Source: Odiellus spinosus (taxonomy: Eukaryota; Arthropoda; Arachnida; Opiliones; Phalangiidae). From it: DNA of 64,000 nt. Numbering within the stretch: the stretch's first letter is position 1; each line of letters begins with the position of its first letter. Below the pieces are notes generated by a model. The model saw nothing but the letters and a program-made list of their open reading frames with translations. It ran no database searches and was not told the origin of the DNA. Positions 24,151-36,647 of the stretch are shown here, one piece after another. The stretch is taken from the NCBI GenBank assembly GCA_963920705.1, contig OY987239.1:7493871-7557870 (forward strand), in the 5' to 3' direction. The position numbers were made by a program, and so were the translations under genes.

Positions 24151-24568
24151 CAGAGGTATATAATAACCCCCTTCGGGGGGAAGTTTGAAAGCCCCTATAC
24201 TACCAATGCTAAAAATCACGAACAACAAGAGCCCGCTGCTGACTATCTAGGCCACTAGCTCGCGCTGGACTTCTCAATGTCGCTACTCTAGTAAACGGTC
24301 TTTGTATAAACAAGACGGCTCGATTCGTGTTTAGAACTTCCTGTCTCAGGAGTCAGGCTGTCTGTTAAAATGGAGTCGAAGGTTGACTTCAGCTCGCGAG
24401 TTCCGGAAGTGTGCGTAGGGAAAATTTAGTGAGGTTCAAAATGGTGTACCTATTTTTTGGGAGTAAAGCGGTGTGTCGATCCGCCGCGATTTACGCCGGG
24501 CACTCGTTGTTCGTCGATTTTGCCTACCTTTCATACTTCCCCCCGAAGGGGGTTATTATATACCTCTG
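24151..24568 (+). mobile_element. Family D MITE, copy 2
   Basis: Complete ends; flanks TTATAAC and GTGTCAC match only in part. It lies next to a relic shared with 40.0 kb. Confidence 0.85.
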
Positions 24569-24689
24569 GTGTCACCAATGGATTCCTTGGCCAAATTTAA
24601 CACGGGTAAGGCGGAATTAGCGCGATCGAGCCAGTATTTGGGAAGCCTTACACGCATGCGCGAAGTAATACGAATATGATAACGCCAAC

Positions 24690-25026
24690 CAGAAGCCGAT
24701 GAAACCCTCCTTTGAAGTCTACTACTCTAATGTTCCATATAGCGCTCCTCTCTGTATGGGTAAAATTCACAATTTTACGACATCGGAGGGGTCCTACTTC
24801 ATACCCCCTGTCTACGCAAAATTGGAAATTCTCTCTCTCCACAAACGACGAGGTTTTTTTGACGAACTCCAAGGCTGCTAGAGATATTCGCTCGACGAAC
24901 TCCCGCTCCGAAAATATCTACCGTTAGGAGGCTTACGAATCGCGCTTTTTGAAACTAGCCCCTACAGAGACGGGTAGACAAGACCAGGGAGTAATAGACT
25001 TCAAAGGAGGGTTTCATCGGCTTCTG
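24690..25026 (-). mobile_element. Family A MITE, copy 6
   Basis: Duplication CGCCAAC on both sides (24683-24689, 25027-25033). Confidence 0.9.
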
Positions 25027-25362
25027 CGCCAACGTAGACTAAAGATTGAAACGGGTGTGATTCCCTCATACTTCTCTCTTTGTCAGGCATTTGTTGGTTT
25101 AAATGGGGCGAGCAACAAGGCGTGTCAAGTGGATTGTATTAAGTCAAGGTGTGGCATCTTGTAATTGTTAAAGGGTGGCCTAATTTCATACATTTTCATT
25201 TTTAAAACAAATCAGAGATACTTGCTGCACATTTTACTGTATACGCAAATTTGTTAATGTAAAAATGATAGAAAACAACATGAATTGTTCTCTTTACCAT
25301 AACTTTAAGCACTTGGCACGAAATTTATCTAAAATGAAATTGGTTATGTATAAAAAAAGGTA

Positions 25363-25925
25363 AGGTTCCAATTGCGCAGTTCCCACAAGCGCATTTCCTT
25401 TTGCGCAGTTTTTCATTTGCGCAGGTTTCCATTTCCGCAGGTTTCCATTTGCGCAGTTTCCATTTGCGCAGTTTCCATTTGCGCAGTTTCCATTTGCGCA
25501 GTTTCCATTTGCGCAGTTTTTCATTTGCGCAGTTTCCATTTGCGCAGTTTTTCATTTGCGCAGTTTCCATTTGCGCAGTTTCCATTTGCGCAGTTTCCAT
25601 TTGCGCAGTTTCCAATTGCGCAGTTTCCATTTGCGCAGTTTCCATTTGCGCAGTTTCCATTTGCGCAGTTTCCATTTGCGCAGTTTCCATTTGCGCAGTT
25701 TCCATTTGCGCAGTTTCCATTTGCGCTTTTTTCATTTGCGCAGTGTTCATTTGCAGGTTATGTTAGATTACGTTACGTTAGGTTAGTTAATCACTCGAAC
25801 TAGCCTGTCCCTCTTGTGGACAGATCGAATGGCAAATGGGAAACTGCGCAAATGGGAACCGCGCAAATGGAAATGCGCAAATGGGAAACCGCGCAAATGG
25901 CTACTGCGCAAGCGGACGCAAACCT
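25363..25925 (-). mobile_element. Foldback element 3, TTTGCGCAG arms
   Basis: The left arm is about 20 copies of a 15-bp unit TTTCCATTTGCGCAG; the short right arm has it inverted. The core has GTTAGGTTAG followed by a unique stretch shared with element 4. Ends are AGGTT and AACCT. The long open frames on both strands are products of the repeat. Confidence 0.82.
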
Positions 25926-26233
25926 AAAAAAACATTACGTTGCAGACAAACTACTTTTAAACGTTTATAAAGCAAATTCTTATGGTTAGGTGAATGTCTG
26001 ATAAACGAAATTAAGCCCTTTTTGTTATACGAAAAAATTATGGTAATTTTGGCCGCTTCGAAGGTCATTATAAAAAACCCCGGCCAACGAAAGCGAAAGT
26101 ACCAATTATATTCGATAATATTTTTCTGTTAAATATCTAAAGGGTTTTTTAAATATATCCCCCCCAGGTCTTGTTCGTGATATAAGAGAATTTTTAATAG
26201 AATAATAGACCAACCACCCCTAGATTAGGGCTA

Positions 26234-26390
26234 GAGCTCGGAATTCGTACAATTTTTATTAATTGGATAAAATCTACTAAATTCTAATGTATATTTTCTG
26301 TTTGATTAAAAATAGACTATTTTTCATTCGAGTTAACTTATTCAAAGATAAAGTAAAAATCGAAATCCATATCCGTTTTTATCCATTTTT
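26234..26390 (+). mobile_element. Family B element, copy 6, truncated
   Basis: The first 157 bp only, preceded by TA. Confidence 0.8.
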
Positions 26391-26526
26391 AGCATTTCAT
26401 TAATAAATTTTTAATTAATAATTAATAATTTTTAAGATAATGGGTATCCGATTGCAAAGTACATTGTCAGTGTCTGTATCGAGGGGCAAACCACCCTAAA
26501 AAAAATTGTACACCTGATTCCAGATT

Positions 26527-26873
26527 CATTTGATTCCGAATTGATTCGCGCGATTCCGAATTGATTCGCGCGATTCCGAATTGATTCGCGCGATTCCGAA
26601 TTGATTCGCGCGATTCCGAATTGATTCGCGCGATTCCGAATTGATTCGCGCGATTCCGAATTGATTCGCGCGATTCCGAATTGATTCGCGCGATTCCGAA
26701 TTGATTCGCGCGATTCCGAATTGATTCGCGCGATTCCGAATTGATTCGCGCGATTCCGAATTGATTCGCGCGATTCCGAATTGATTCGCGCGATTCCGAA
26801 TTGATTCGCGCGATTCCGAATTGATTCGCGCGATTCCGAACTGATTCGCGCGATTCCGAATTGATTCGCGTGA
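26527..26873 (+). repeat. 20-bp tandem array
   Basis: About 17 units of GATTCCGAATTGATTCGC plus GC, almost without variation, which points to recent expansion. Open frames on the minus strand are products of the repeat. Confidence 0.93.
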
Positions 26874-27019
26874 TTGGCATTTTTTTATAAAGCGGTGAAA
26901 CATGTCTTGATATTTTTGTGTTTTTTCTTTAAAATGAATTGATGCTTATTCAACGTCAAACTGCTAGAGTAAATTCGTTGTTATAATTCTAACAAATTGA
27001 TTCCATTTACCAATTTAAA

Positions 27020-27356
27020 CAGAAGCCGATGAAACCCTCCTTTGAAGTCTTACTCCCGGGTCTTGTCTATCCCTCTCCGTATGGGTTAGTTTCAAAAAGC
27101 GCGATTCGTACGCCTCCTAACGGTAGATATTTTCGGAGCGGGAGTTCGTCCAGCGAATATCTCTAGCAGCCTCGGAGTTCGTCAAAAAAACCTCGTCGTT
27201 TGTGGAGAGAGAGAATTTCCAATTTTCCGTAGACAGGGGGGGTATGAAGTAGGACCCCTTCGATCTCGTAAAATTGTGAATATTACCCATACAGAGAGGA
27301 GCGCTATATCGAACATTAGAGTAGTAGACTTCAAAGGAGGGTTTCATCTACTTCTG
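27020..27356 (+). mobile_element. Family A MITE, copy 7
   Basis: Flanks ATTTAAA and ATTTGAA, one mismatch. Confidence 0.88.
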
Positions 27357-27914
27357 ATTTGAAGATAACCAAACTGCCATGACTGAGATTGGTTATTAAT
27401 TTAGGCTATTTAAAATTAAAAGTGGTGAAAAAAATAAGTGGGTCAGAGAATATTTTGAATATTTTTAATTTAACGGAACTGTCCCCCTTATTTTCCTCGG
27501 GCGAAACCGGGTTCGTAACCGGGGCAACCAAATGTACCCTTTATTGTTCGTTTCGTCATGAATTGACGTCGTCAACCTCAGATCGAGAGAGCTAATTTAA
27601 GACATCGCTTTTAAATCCGTTGTCGCCAAAACCGAGTCTAATAAACGTTACAGGAAATTTAATCTCGGTGTAAAGTACCGAGATATAAAGTTTTGTAAGT
27701 AATCGAAAGGGAGACTGAACAGGAAAGCAGAATTGACAAATGATTCGCGTTTCATTTCTACCCTAACTCTGATCGAGATCTACCCCAAAGAACAATATCG
27801 TGTCTTCGCAACAAGTCACTTACTCGTTTTGAAGGTGATCGACCAATAACAAAATGGCGTCAAAGTGAGCGGCTCCAACCATTCTTCGAGAATGCGGCTA
27901 TGGATTAAATTTTT

Positions 27915-28658
27915 GGTTTGCGTCCGCTTGCGCAGTTTCCCAAATGCGCATTTTCATTAGCCCATTTTCATTTGCGCAGTTTTCCATTTGCGCAGTTTTC
28001 CATTTGCGCAGTTTTCCATTTGCGCAGTTTTCCATTTGCGCAGTTTTCCATTTGCGCAGTTTTCCATTTGCGCAGTTTTCCATTTGCGCAGTTTTCCATT
28101 TGCGCAGTTTTCCATTTGCGCAGTTTTCCATTTGCGCAGTTTTCCATTTGCGCAGTTTTCCATTTGCGCAGTTTTCCATTTGCGCAGTTTTCCATTTGCG
28201 CAGTTTTCCATTTGCGCAGTTTTCCATTTGCGCAGTTTTCCATTTGCGCGGTTCCCATTTGCGCAGTTTTCCATTTGCGCAGTTTTCCATTTGCGCAGTT
28301 TTCCATTTGCGCAGTTTTCCATTTGCGCGGTTCCCATTTGCGCGGTTCCCATTTGCGCAGTTTTCCATTTGCGCAGTTTTCCATTTGCGCAGTTTTCCAT
28401 TTGCGCAGTTTTCCATTTGCGCGGTTCCCATTTGCGCAGTTTTCCATTTGCACAGTTTTCCATTTGCGCAGTTTTCCATTTGCGAAGTTTGCCATTCGAG
28501 CTGTCTGTACAAGAGGGACAGGCTAGTTCAAGTGATTAACTAACCTAACCTAACATAACCTAACATACGCTGCAAATGAACACTGTGCAAATGGAAAAAG
28601 CGCAAATGGAAACCTGCGCAAAAGGAAAGGAGCTTATCGGAACTGCGCAATTGGAACC
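27915..28658 (+). mobile_element. Foldback element 4, TTTGCGCAG arms
   Basis: Same family as element 3, opposite orientation. About 33 units of 16 bp (27975-28490), the shared spacer with AGAGGGACAGGCTAGTT, then CTAACCTAACC (28541-28560) and a short inverted arm. Ends are GGTT and AACC. Confidence 0.82.
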
Positions 28659-29227
28659 ATACAGTTTCGAAGTATTATCGCAGGGAATTTTGATTTTAAA
28701 TATTTCAAAAATTGGAGAGTATAAAATGGGTATTTTTAAGCGTGATGGTAATTTTGTACGTACGTAAAAATGGGTCCATTTTCACTCTACCTAGAGTTAA
28801 TGGGGATAATAAATTTAATATCATTTTGACCGTTCCCACTCGTAAGTAGCCGTAGTTGGGTATACGTTGTAATAAATGTAGGTTATTTCTCTGTAAAGAC
28901 AGCGTCTACGCTATTGATCAAATAGAGATTTCACTGGCTTTTCTGGTAAAGGCTTAGCAGTAGAGGATAGAGCTAAGGCGCATTTTATTATTAGTGTCCG
29001 CGCAGTAGACGAATATGGTAAGATCCCAAATTCTATTCGATTTGATACAAAAACCGACCAAACACCGATCCACAATTCGATAGATTGATAAAGAAGGAGT
29101 TATGTCAGGAAGACTTCATCGTGATTGATCAGCGAGCCTTAACAATTGCTCGATTCCTTCGATTTGACGTCGATAATCGATAATCATGGACAACGCGTCA
29201 AATATTTTGGTACAATACGGACACGAG
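28659..29227. other. Unassigned intergenic stretch
   Basis: No gene or repeat recognised. Confidence 0.45.
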
Positions 29228-29393
29228 GTAGGCTCCATTTTTATTACCCAAAATATTATGTCAAGGTCGTTAGTGGCGAGCGATTTACTTGAAAAATCGA
29301 TTCGAAGCGGACCAACTTTTGCTACAAAGTTTGGGAGGATGATTATTGAATCGCGGCCCTCCCATATTCTTATGGAACCTGAATGGATTCTTG
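29228..29393 (-). mobile_element. Family E MITE, copy 1, truncated
   Basis: Only about half of the element remains, ending in the standard GGATTCTTG terminus. Confidence 0.75.
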
Positions 29394-30468
29394 ATATACC
29401 AGCATGAATTGAATTATTGGTTTAATATATTTAGTGTTTAATTGAGTTATTATTAATTTTTGATTCCAATCTTCGTCTTCCACCAATGCCTTAAATTTTA
29501 ATATTTTAGGTAAGGTTAGGTTACATCACGTGGGTGTCGGGGAGGTACTATTTTGGTTTCCCAACTTGTTAGTGTTTTTTTGGCAATATCCGAAGAAGCT
29601 AGCGCCAAATCTAACGTATTTGTAAGGTGTTGAGTATTCGCTCGATAAACGTGTAACTCTGAAAACTTGACACGGGGAATGTGGAAAACGGGGAACCTCA
29701 TCGCGTTTAGGCTTTTACAACCGTCAGACTTGATAATCTTGTCGTATGGATACCTTAATTTATATAGGGTCAAAATGACGCACGATCAAAGGCGCTGTAC
29801 GAGAAGATGGCCTCTCATTTTAGGTTGGTATTTATAACGCCGTCATTATTTGATTGGATCGCCGACTTCGAATGGACTCGATCGGAGACCGAGACTATTA
29901 TTTAATACCATCGGATCGTAAACGAAACTAGATTAACCGCGAAATTTAAACCCGTTTCGTTTAAATGAAAATAGACTGACGAGAGTAGAGATCCATTCGG
30001 AGATCACCGGCCGCCATTCCTACCTTATAAAGTCTCCGACATCGCGACTAAATTATCGATCTTTCGAAACAGAGTCACGACAACCGAGAGCAACCGAGAA
30101 ATATGGGTATATTGCGTTTTATTCCAGCGATATTTCGCAATGGGAGCGTCTCCGCTTAGCGAAGCCGCGCCTGATTCGTCAATCACTCGCCCCGCGGGGT
30201 GTGGCGATAGTCTTATCTAAAGCGCGGCTTCGTTAATCCACTTTCTTAACGAGGGATTACGGGTACGGGACCGGAAATCATTATTCCCCGGCTCAATAAG
30301 CTCCACACCCGAGTAAACTCCGCACCCAAGCCCTTGCCGGACGATAAGCGGGTGCCAACCTGGAACAACTGGGCCAACACCTTCGTCCGTCGTCCCTTAT
30401 ATCCTCGTACCCCTCGAAAGAAAGAAAATAAAAAACTTTCGGTAGTCATCGCTAATTGCATTTTTCAG
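29394..30468. other. Region upstream of receptor-like exons
   Basis: GC-richer from 29800 on, like the receptor gene. The missing N-terminal exons could lie here, but no frame was convincing. An 85-codon minus-strand frame at 29773-29516 has no recognisable product. Confidence 0.35.
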
Positions 30469-33020
30469 AATGTGGGCGGCTATAATCTAGAATCCTCCAG
30501 CTTACCTCAAATAGCTTCGGCTATACATGAGCGAAAAAAAGTCGCAAACTACACCTTATTGGCGCCGATTCAGGCTTGGGATTCGTGGTATTATTTTACC
30601 ATAGATCCCCCGCTGGTTTGGAAACATTCCAGTTCACTCGTTGAAATTGACATTCAGGTAAACCGAATTAATCAGGCTTTGGGAACTCGTATCTCAATTC
30701 CGAACCAAGTTCTAGAACGGTAGGCGAAGGGTGTGGCGTCGAGTGGTGGAAGAGAGTTCTTGAAGGTTAACTTATTTGCCGGAATTGAGATTGAGAAATT
30801 GGGTCGCTTCTTCGTGCCGAGAGATTTTGTCCCATTCTCGTCGTAACCATATCCTTCTTCGGTTTCCAATCTCCACTCCTCAGTCCGTCTCTTGTTTCTT
30901 CGTGATGATGTTTCTGTGCGCCGCCACGGTGTACTTGTCGACCAGATGTCTCCGCCGCCGGATCCCGTCTACCACCGGGTTTGGAAACATTCTCTGGGAC
31001 TTTGTCGCTTCGTTCTTCTTCGAGCGTAAGACCAGGGCGTCGCCCCGCTGGCCAGCTTGGCTGGACGCTGATCGTTTGGTCTCGTTTCAGCCTTCCCCTC
31101 GGATTTTGGAATATTGTCCGTTCGTCTCGTCCTCGGTTTATGGTTGTTGGGCATCACCATATTCTGTAACGAAGTTAACGCCGTCTTCAAGGGGAAACTG
31201 TCAGTCAAAGAATACGTCGGCGTCGACACCAAAGAAGACTTGGACAGGCTCGACTACAAATTGGAGTGGGACGTAGGCAAGGGGGGGGGGGGCACCTCGT
31301 TTTGGAGATCGCGGCATCCCGATAACTTTTAATTGACCATCGGATAAGGAAGGATTTTATTCGTGCGAGGCTCGAAGGAAAGAGTTTATACGAGATTTCG
31401 CGTCGCGATTAACGTTGAGACGCGTGGCTACAAAATGAAAACGAAGATTATAACGCGATAATTTCCAGTCTTTTCCATTGGTCGGTGGAATACAGCGCGG
31501 CGAAACTCGAGCCTCGTCGCGGTATCATCCTATCGTAGCCGTAGAGTCAGCTCGATCGAGTTAGGCGACGTTTAAACGTTTAGCCACGAACCTGAATAGC
31601 GACTCATTATCGGGGTCTGTAATAAACCTACTATAGATTAGTCTTCGTATTTTTCAGAAAGAAAATGTGCAAACGTATATTAGCTATAGTAAGTGAAACC
31701 TATTCTCGCCTAATTATTTATCGGGGGCGATGAGACGACGAAGACGGATTTAACCCTTAATTACTGACCATGGCATTGTAATATCGTCACTGCGGACGAG
31801 AACCAACGGAGGAGGGGGGAGATTCCCCCGCTCACAACGACAAACGAGACCCCACCCAAAATGGTCTTTATCGAGAATGACCGCGAGATGAACTTTCGTT
31901 TCATCTCGCGATCGAGACCATCTTTTCTCGAAACCCGATCGGATCATCGGACGAGGAAGGTTCTATGCCTTCCTCGTCCGATGATCCGATCGGGTTTCGA
32001 GAAGAGCGTAATTATCCGACCTAAACGCGCCCGGCATTGCCACGCGGTCCCCATTACGTAACCGACCCAAAGGCGTAGGGGACGCCAAGGCTCGCACCCC
32101 GCGGTACGCGACCAGGATTAAGACCTCCGATAGGTTGCCGTGTCACCATTTTCGCGGAACACAGCGCCAGACTGTTACCTCACTCACCACGACGAGAGTG
32201 GGAACACTACCCCCGCTCCGCCCGGAATGTGGGGGGGGGGGGGGGAAGGGAGTACTTACGATGATAGCTTTCGTTTTCATCTAGAATACGGGAAAGAAAC
32301 TGAGGTGAGGAGGATAAGCTTGTTGTTGTACTTAGACGCTGAAAACCGCTACGATCACGTCTCGAAGAAAGCGGTATTGGACGTTATTTACGTGCAGGTT
32401 ATATTCATGGGAGAGACGGAGTCGAGGCAGTTCGAATACGATGCCCGAATACACGAAACCATCAAGAACTGGTAAGCGATCCGTTAATTCCAATCGCGAC
32501 CCGCCTGATTCGGCCAATCTCATTTAGCGAGACATTACGGCCAACTCGACAAAAGGTCGTTATTTGAAATAAATAATCCGCGATCGGTTAATTACCCGCG
32601 AATATTTGGTACGATTACGAGTAATAAACGTTAACGAGGACGAGTAACTCGTTTAATTCGAATATCTCGGCCCGATATTATTCCGAAACGAAGCGGCACT
32701 CAAGCGTTCGTCCATTCGAATACGAAGGACCATTTTCGTATGGTATTTGTTATTTCCCTTTTAGGGCGCTACGATTGTACGAAGGAACAGATGGGAATTT
32801 CTTGGAACGAATGTATTTTGAAGAGTTCATGCCCCGACACGATTCAAACGGCCAATTGTTCACCCCCTACGAAATGGCCGATCTCTCCGTTCCCTTTCGA
32901 CTCTTCGGCTACGGATTGTCGGCGGCCATCGGCGTCAAATTCGTCGAAATAATCCTGGCCATTTACCGCAACAACAACAACAAGCGACCGAAACGAAAAC
33001 CACAATTCCCCGAATTATAA
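30469..33020 (+). CDS. Ionotropic-receptor-like channel, C-terminal part, possibly disrupted
   Basis: It resembles the insect variant of the glutamate-gated channel family, used in smell, taste or humidity sensing. Likely exons: 30469-30657, 30766-30842 (weak acceptor), 30884-31025, 31091 to about 31256, about 32285-32471, and 32765-33020 ending at TAA. Junctions 31025/31091 and 32471/32765 are clean GT-AG and keep frame. The order of parts fits: FFVPRDF before membrane segment 1, VSCFFVMMFLCAATVYL as segment 1, a pore stretch (NILWDFVASFFFE), segment 2 (SVRLVLGLWLLGITIF), a ligand-binding S2 half, then DLSVPFRLFGYGLSAA and segment 3. Problems: the reading frames on either side of 30843-30883 do not join by any good splice, a 12-G run interrupts the region near 31270, and no N terminus was found. 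It is either a gene with sequence errors or a young pseudogene. I saw no DNA signal of regulation. Confidence 0.62.
31925..32003. repeat. Hairpin with 36-bp perfect stem
   Basis: 31925-31960 is the exact inverse of 31968-32003, with a 7-nt loop TTCTATG. It sits in the receptor's long intron. Confidence 0.9.
32030..32250 (-). mobile_element. Retroelement fragment in receptor intron
   Basis: CTCACCACGACGAG and AACACTACCCCC and AGGTTGCCGTG stretches recur at 38950-39010. A G run of about 15 follows at 32231. Confidence 0.5.
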
Positions 33021-33074
33021 ACACCGCGAGACACGAACGAAGATTGGGGTCTACGTTCGCGCTATCACTTTAGT

Positions 33075-33411
33075 CAGAAGCCGATGAAACCCTCCTTCGA
33101 AGTCTATTACTCCCGGGTCTTGTCTACCCCTCTCTGTATGGGTTAGTTTCAAAAGGCGCGATTCGCACGCCTCCTAACGATAGATGTTTTCGGAGCGGGA
33201 GCTCGTCGAGCGAATATCTCTAGCTGCCTTGGAGTTCGTCCAAAAAACGTCGTCGTTTGTGGAGAGAGAGAATTTCCAATTTTCCGTAGACAGGGGGGAT
33301 GAAGTAGGACCCCTTCTAACTCGTAAAATTGGGAATTTTACCCATACAGAGAGGAGCGCTATATGGAACATTGGAGTAGTAGACTTCAAAGGAGGGTTTC
33401 ATCGAAGATTG
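33075..33411 (+). mobile_element. Family A MITE, copy 8, just after the receptor gene
   Basis: The left end is intact; the right end has drifted (ATCGAAGATTG) and no duplication is visible. It lies 55 bp after the receptor stop codon, so it may be in the 3' UTR. Confidence 0.85.
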
Positions 33412-34109
33412 GAATCAATTCTTTCACTCGCCATTCGATTTTATTTTTCATTCATTCTCTGTTTGTGGGATGCGAATCAACGCTTTCTTGTTCGCTAATT
33501 AAACATTGGCGATTATCGAGCGTCGCTATTAATATTGACCCAACCCTTCATTAATTTTATTTTCTTCGTTTCGGCTTCTTTGTCAAATTCAAATATTTCA
33601 CGATTCCCTCTCGAACATGAATTATTTCGCTCAAACACCGATTTTTCCCAATTTGCGGCGATTACTCGACACGATAATTAATAGTTTCGTCCAACATATT
33701 TTTATTACGAATTTTCCTTAACCAATCTACGTTAAACGGCGATTAACCAAATTAGTCGATAATATATCTAACCATTACGGAGTTTAAATGCAACCAAATA
33801 AATATAAAGTTACTAATTATTATCTCACGATGACTAAACGTAAATTTGCCCCGATTAAATAATATAATATCGCGGTTAATATTAAGCGTTAAGATTTAAA
33901 ATATATTTCGGAGTGGGTTTTTATTTGTCAAACGAATTTAAAGATTGAAGAAATTCCGAAGCGAGAAACGACCACGTTTTACGACAATACGACACTTTAA
34001 TTATTAATTAACGAATAATAATTATATTAAAATATCAAAGAGTGGTTTAATTCGGAGAAAGAATTAATGAGGGTCAATGTATGCGCGGGAGTTGTCAACG
34101 GTTTATTAA
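33412..34109. other. AT-rich intergenic stretch
   Basis: Nothing recognised. Confidence 0.5.
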
Positions 34110-34425
34110 CAAGAATCCATTCAGGTTCCATAAGAATATGGGAGCATAGCTTTAGCCTCTGGTACCATCCTCCCAAACTTTGTAACAAAAGTTCGTCCGC
34201 AATTTTCGCCACATTTGTACGCTTAGATCTTTTTTCGGTCGGCTCCATTTTTATTACCCAAAATATTACGTCAAGGTCGTTAGTGGCGCGGGTTAATAAT
34301 AGATGTCAGGAGCGATTTACTTGAGAAATCGATTCGAAGCGGACGATCTTTTGCTACAAAGTTTGGGAAGATGGTTATTGAATCGCGGCCCTCCCATATT
34401 CTTATGGAACCTGAATGGATTCTTG
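34110..34425 (-). mobile_element. Family E MITE, copy 2
   Basis: Family E: about 316 bp, ends CAAGAATCCATTCAGG in inverted repeat of about 33 bp. Each copy carries a frame starting MEPTEKRSKRTN on the family's plus strand. Flanks here do not match. Confidence 0.85.
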
Positions 34426-34915
34426 GTATTACCTTATTGGAAATAATTTAATCGTAGACGAGTACGAGGTCGAGAACTGATGATTGGAGAATTAGTCTCG
34501 GAACAAAAAAATGAAACGCAACTACTTTCAATTGAGTGAACGAAATTGAACTATAAATTAAGAAGACAAAGATGTTAGCGCGGAGGACGCTTCCCAATTA
34601 GGCAATTAGGGACCAAAATCGGTACACGGTGACCAGCAATTACTAGCGACGGAGCTGACACCCTCAAAGTTCCGCGCTAAAACAAAGTCAGTAGTCGGGA
34701 AATATAAAGAACATTTAAACAGTCGCGAGACCGACATCGAGTCGAATGTCATTTCAAATATCATTTCTCGCCCTTCTGTTATTTTTGGAAGCGCCGATCG
34801 AATTGGAACTGTATTAAACGGAAATAAAGAATTTGCAAAAATAATCATCGACTTGTCGTTGAATGCCGGACTGTTACGATTCGCCTCATTTACTTGTTAT
34901 TTACACACGCTGAAG

Positions 34916-35254
34916 CAGAAGCCGATGAAACCCTCCTTTGAAGTCTACTACTCTAATGTTCCATATAGCGCGCCTCTCTGTATGGGTAAAATTCACGATT
35001 TTACGAGATCGAAGGGGTCCTACTTCATACCCCCCTGTCTACGGAAAATTGGAAATTCTCTCTCTCCACAAACGAAGACGTTTTTTTTGACGAACTCCAA
35101 GGTTGCTAGAGATATTCGCTGGACGAGCTCCCGATCCGAAAATATCTACTGCTAGGAGGCGTACGAATCGCGCTTTTTGAAACTAACCCATACAGAGAGG
35201 GGTAGACAAGACCCGGGAGTAATAGACTTCAAAGGAGGGTTTCATCGGCTTCTG
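34916..35254 (-). mobile_element. Family A MITE, copy 9
   Basis: Duplication GCTGAAG on both sides. Confidence 0.9.
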
Positions 35255-35632
35255 GCTGAAGAAATAGTTGAAATTAAAACTAGACAAAAAAGGCATCACT
35301 CCTGTCTGGCTCGAGTGATTTGGACTCCTTCTCCAGTTGAGAGAGAGGGGAGGAATTTAGGCGGACCGCTATATTGTCTCCTCCCCCCCCCCCTTACACG
35401 ATAAAAGGTAGAAACCACCTTTTAGTTATAATAATTAAGCCCATACTGTTTGCTATATTTTAACCGGCGTTTACGCTATTAGTTTTAAGTAACCAAATTG
35501 CTTAACATTTTAAAGGTTGGGTGGTCTGTGGTAATAAGCCGGACTGGGAGGCGGAAGTTCAGACAGGGCAATATCGGTAAACCGTCAATACATTAGGTAA
35601 CTTAAAACCCAAACGTTTTCTCTATATGAAAT

Positions 35633-35969
35633 CAGAAGCCGATGAAACCCTCCTTTGAAGTCTACTACTCCAATGATCCATATAGCGCTCCTCTCTGTAT
35701 GGGTAAAATTCCCAATTTTACGAGTTAGAAGGGGTCCTACTTCATCCCCCCCTGTCTACGGAAAATTGGAAATTCTCTCTCTCCACAAACGACGACGTTT
35801 TTGGACGAACTCCAAGGCTGCTAGAGATATTCGCTCGACGAACTCCCGCTCCGAAAACATCTACCGTTAGGAGGCGTACGAATCGCGCTTTTTGAAACTA
35901 ACCCATACAGAGAGGGGTAGACAAGACCCGGGAGTAATAGACTTCAAAGGAGGGTTTCATCGGCTTCTG
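35633..35969 (-). mobile_element. Family A MITE, copy 10
   Basis: Duplication ATGAAAT on both sides; 378 bp from copy 9 and in the same orientation. Confidence 0.9.
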
Positions 35970-36135
35970 ATGAAATCGATTTATCGTTTTTATTTCTTAA
36001 GAATTTTTAAGGTTAATTTACGAGTCGATTTCTATATTTAAACGCGAATGAATCTTAAAATTAAGCTAGATTAACTTCATTAATAGTTTCATTATTTTCC
36101 TTGACGTTATAAAATTTTTAAAACTCAGAGGATTA

Positions 36136-36647
36136 ACCATGTAGGCAACTGCCCAGGGGAACGGCACCGCCTATTGGATCCTAGATACTTGCCTATATAC
36201 CTAAGAAGAGGAGAGCCATGGGACTTGCATTGCCTAGGGGTTGCCTAGTGGTTGCCTAAGGGTTGCCTAGGGGTTGCCTAGTGTTTGGCTAGTGGTTGCC
36301 TAGTGGTTGCCTAGTGGTTGCCTAGTGGTTGCCTAGTGTTTGGCTAGTGGTTGTCTAGTGGTTGTCTAGTGGTTGCCTAGGGGTTGCCTAGGGGTTGCCT
36401 AGGGGTTGCCTAGTGGTTGACTAAGGGTTGCCTAAGGGTTGGCTAGTGGTTGCCTAAGGGTTGGCTAAGGGTTGCCTAAGGGTTGCCTAAGGGTTGCCTA
36501 GGGGTTGCCTAGTGGTGCCTAGGGGTTGCCTAGTGGTGCCTAGGGGTTGCCTAGTGCTTGACTAAGGGTTGCCTAAGGGTTGGCTAGTGGTTGCCTAAGG
36601 GTTGCCTAAGGGTTGCCTAGTGGTTGCCTAGGGGCCTTTACATGGTT
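36136..36647 (+). repeat. 11-bp array inside AACCATGTA-ended element
   Basis: From 36229 to 36636 the unit GGTTGCCTAGT/AAG recurs some 36 times. AACCATGTAGGC at the left and GGCCTTTACATGGTT at the right are inverted, so the array may be the body of an element. Confidence 0.75.

Noticed and set aside
24648..24927. Recurrent 60-75 codon frames inside family A copies
   Set aside because: They span the MITE's inverted repeats on both strands and change with each copy; no domain and no gene signals.
25325..25803. Long open frames on both strands in the TTTGCGCAG repeat
   Set aside because: They are products of a 15-bp period divisible by three; every frame is open and the peptide is only the repeated unit.
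26467..26903. 137-codon frame of repeated RINSESRES-type peptide
   Set aside because: A 20-bp tandem array without stops; no start context, splice sites or conserved domain.
27898..28543. 200-codon frames in foldback element 4
   Set aside because: Same cause: a 16-bp unit without stops in several frames, on both strands.
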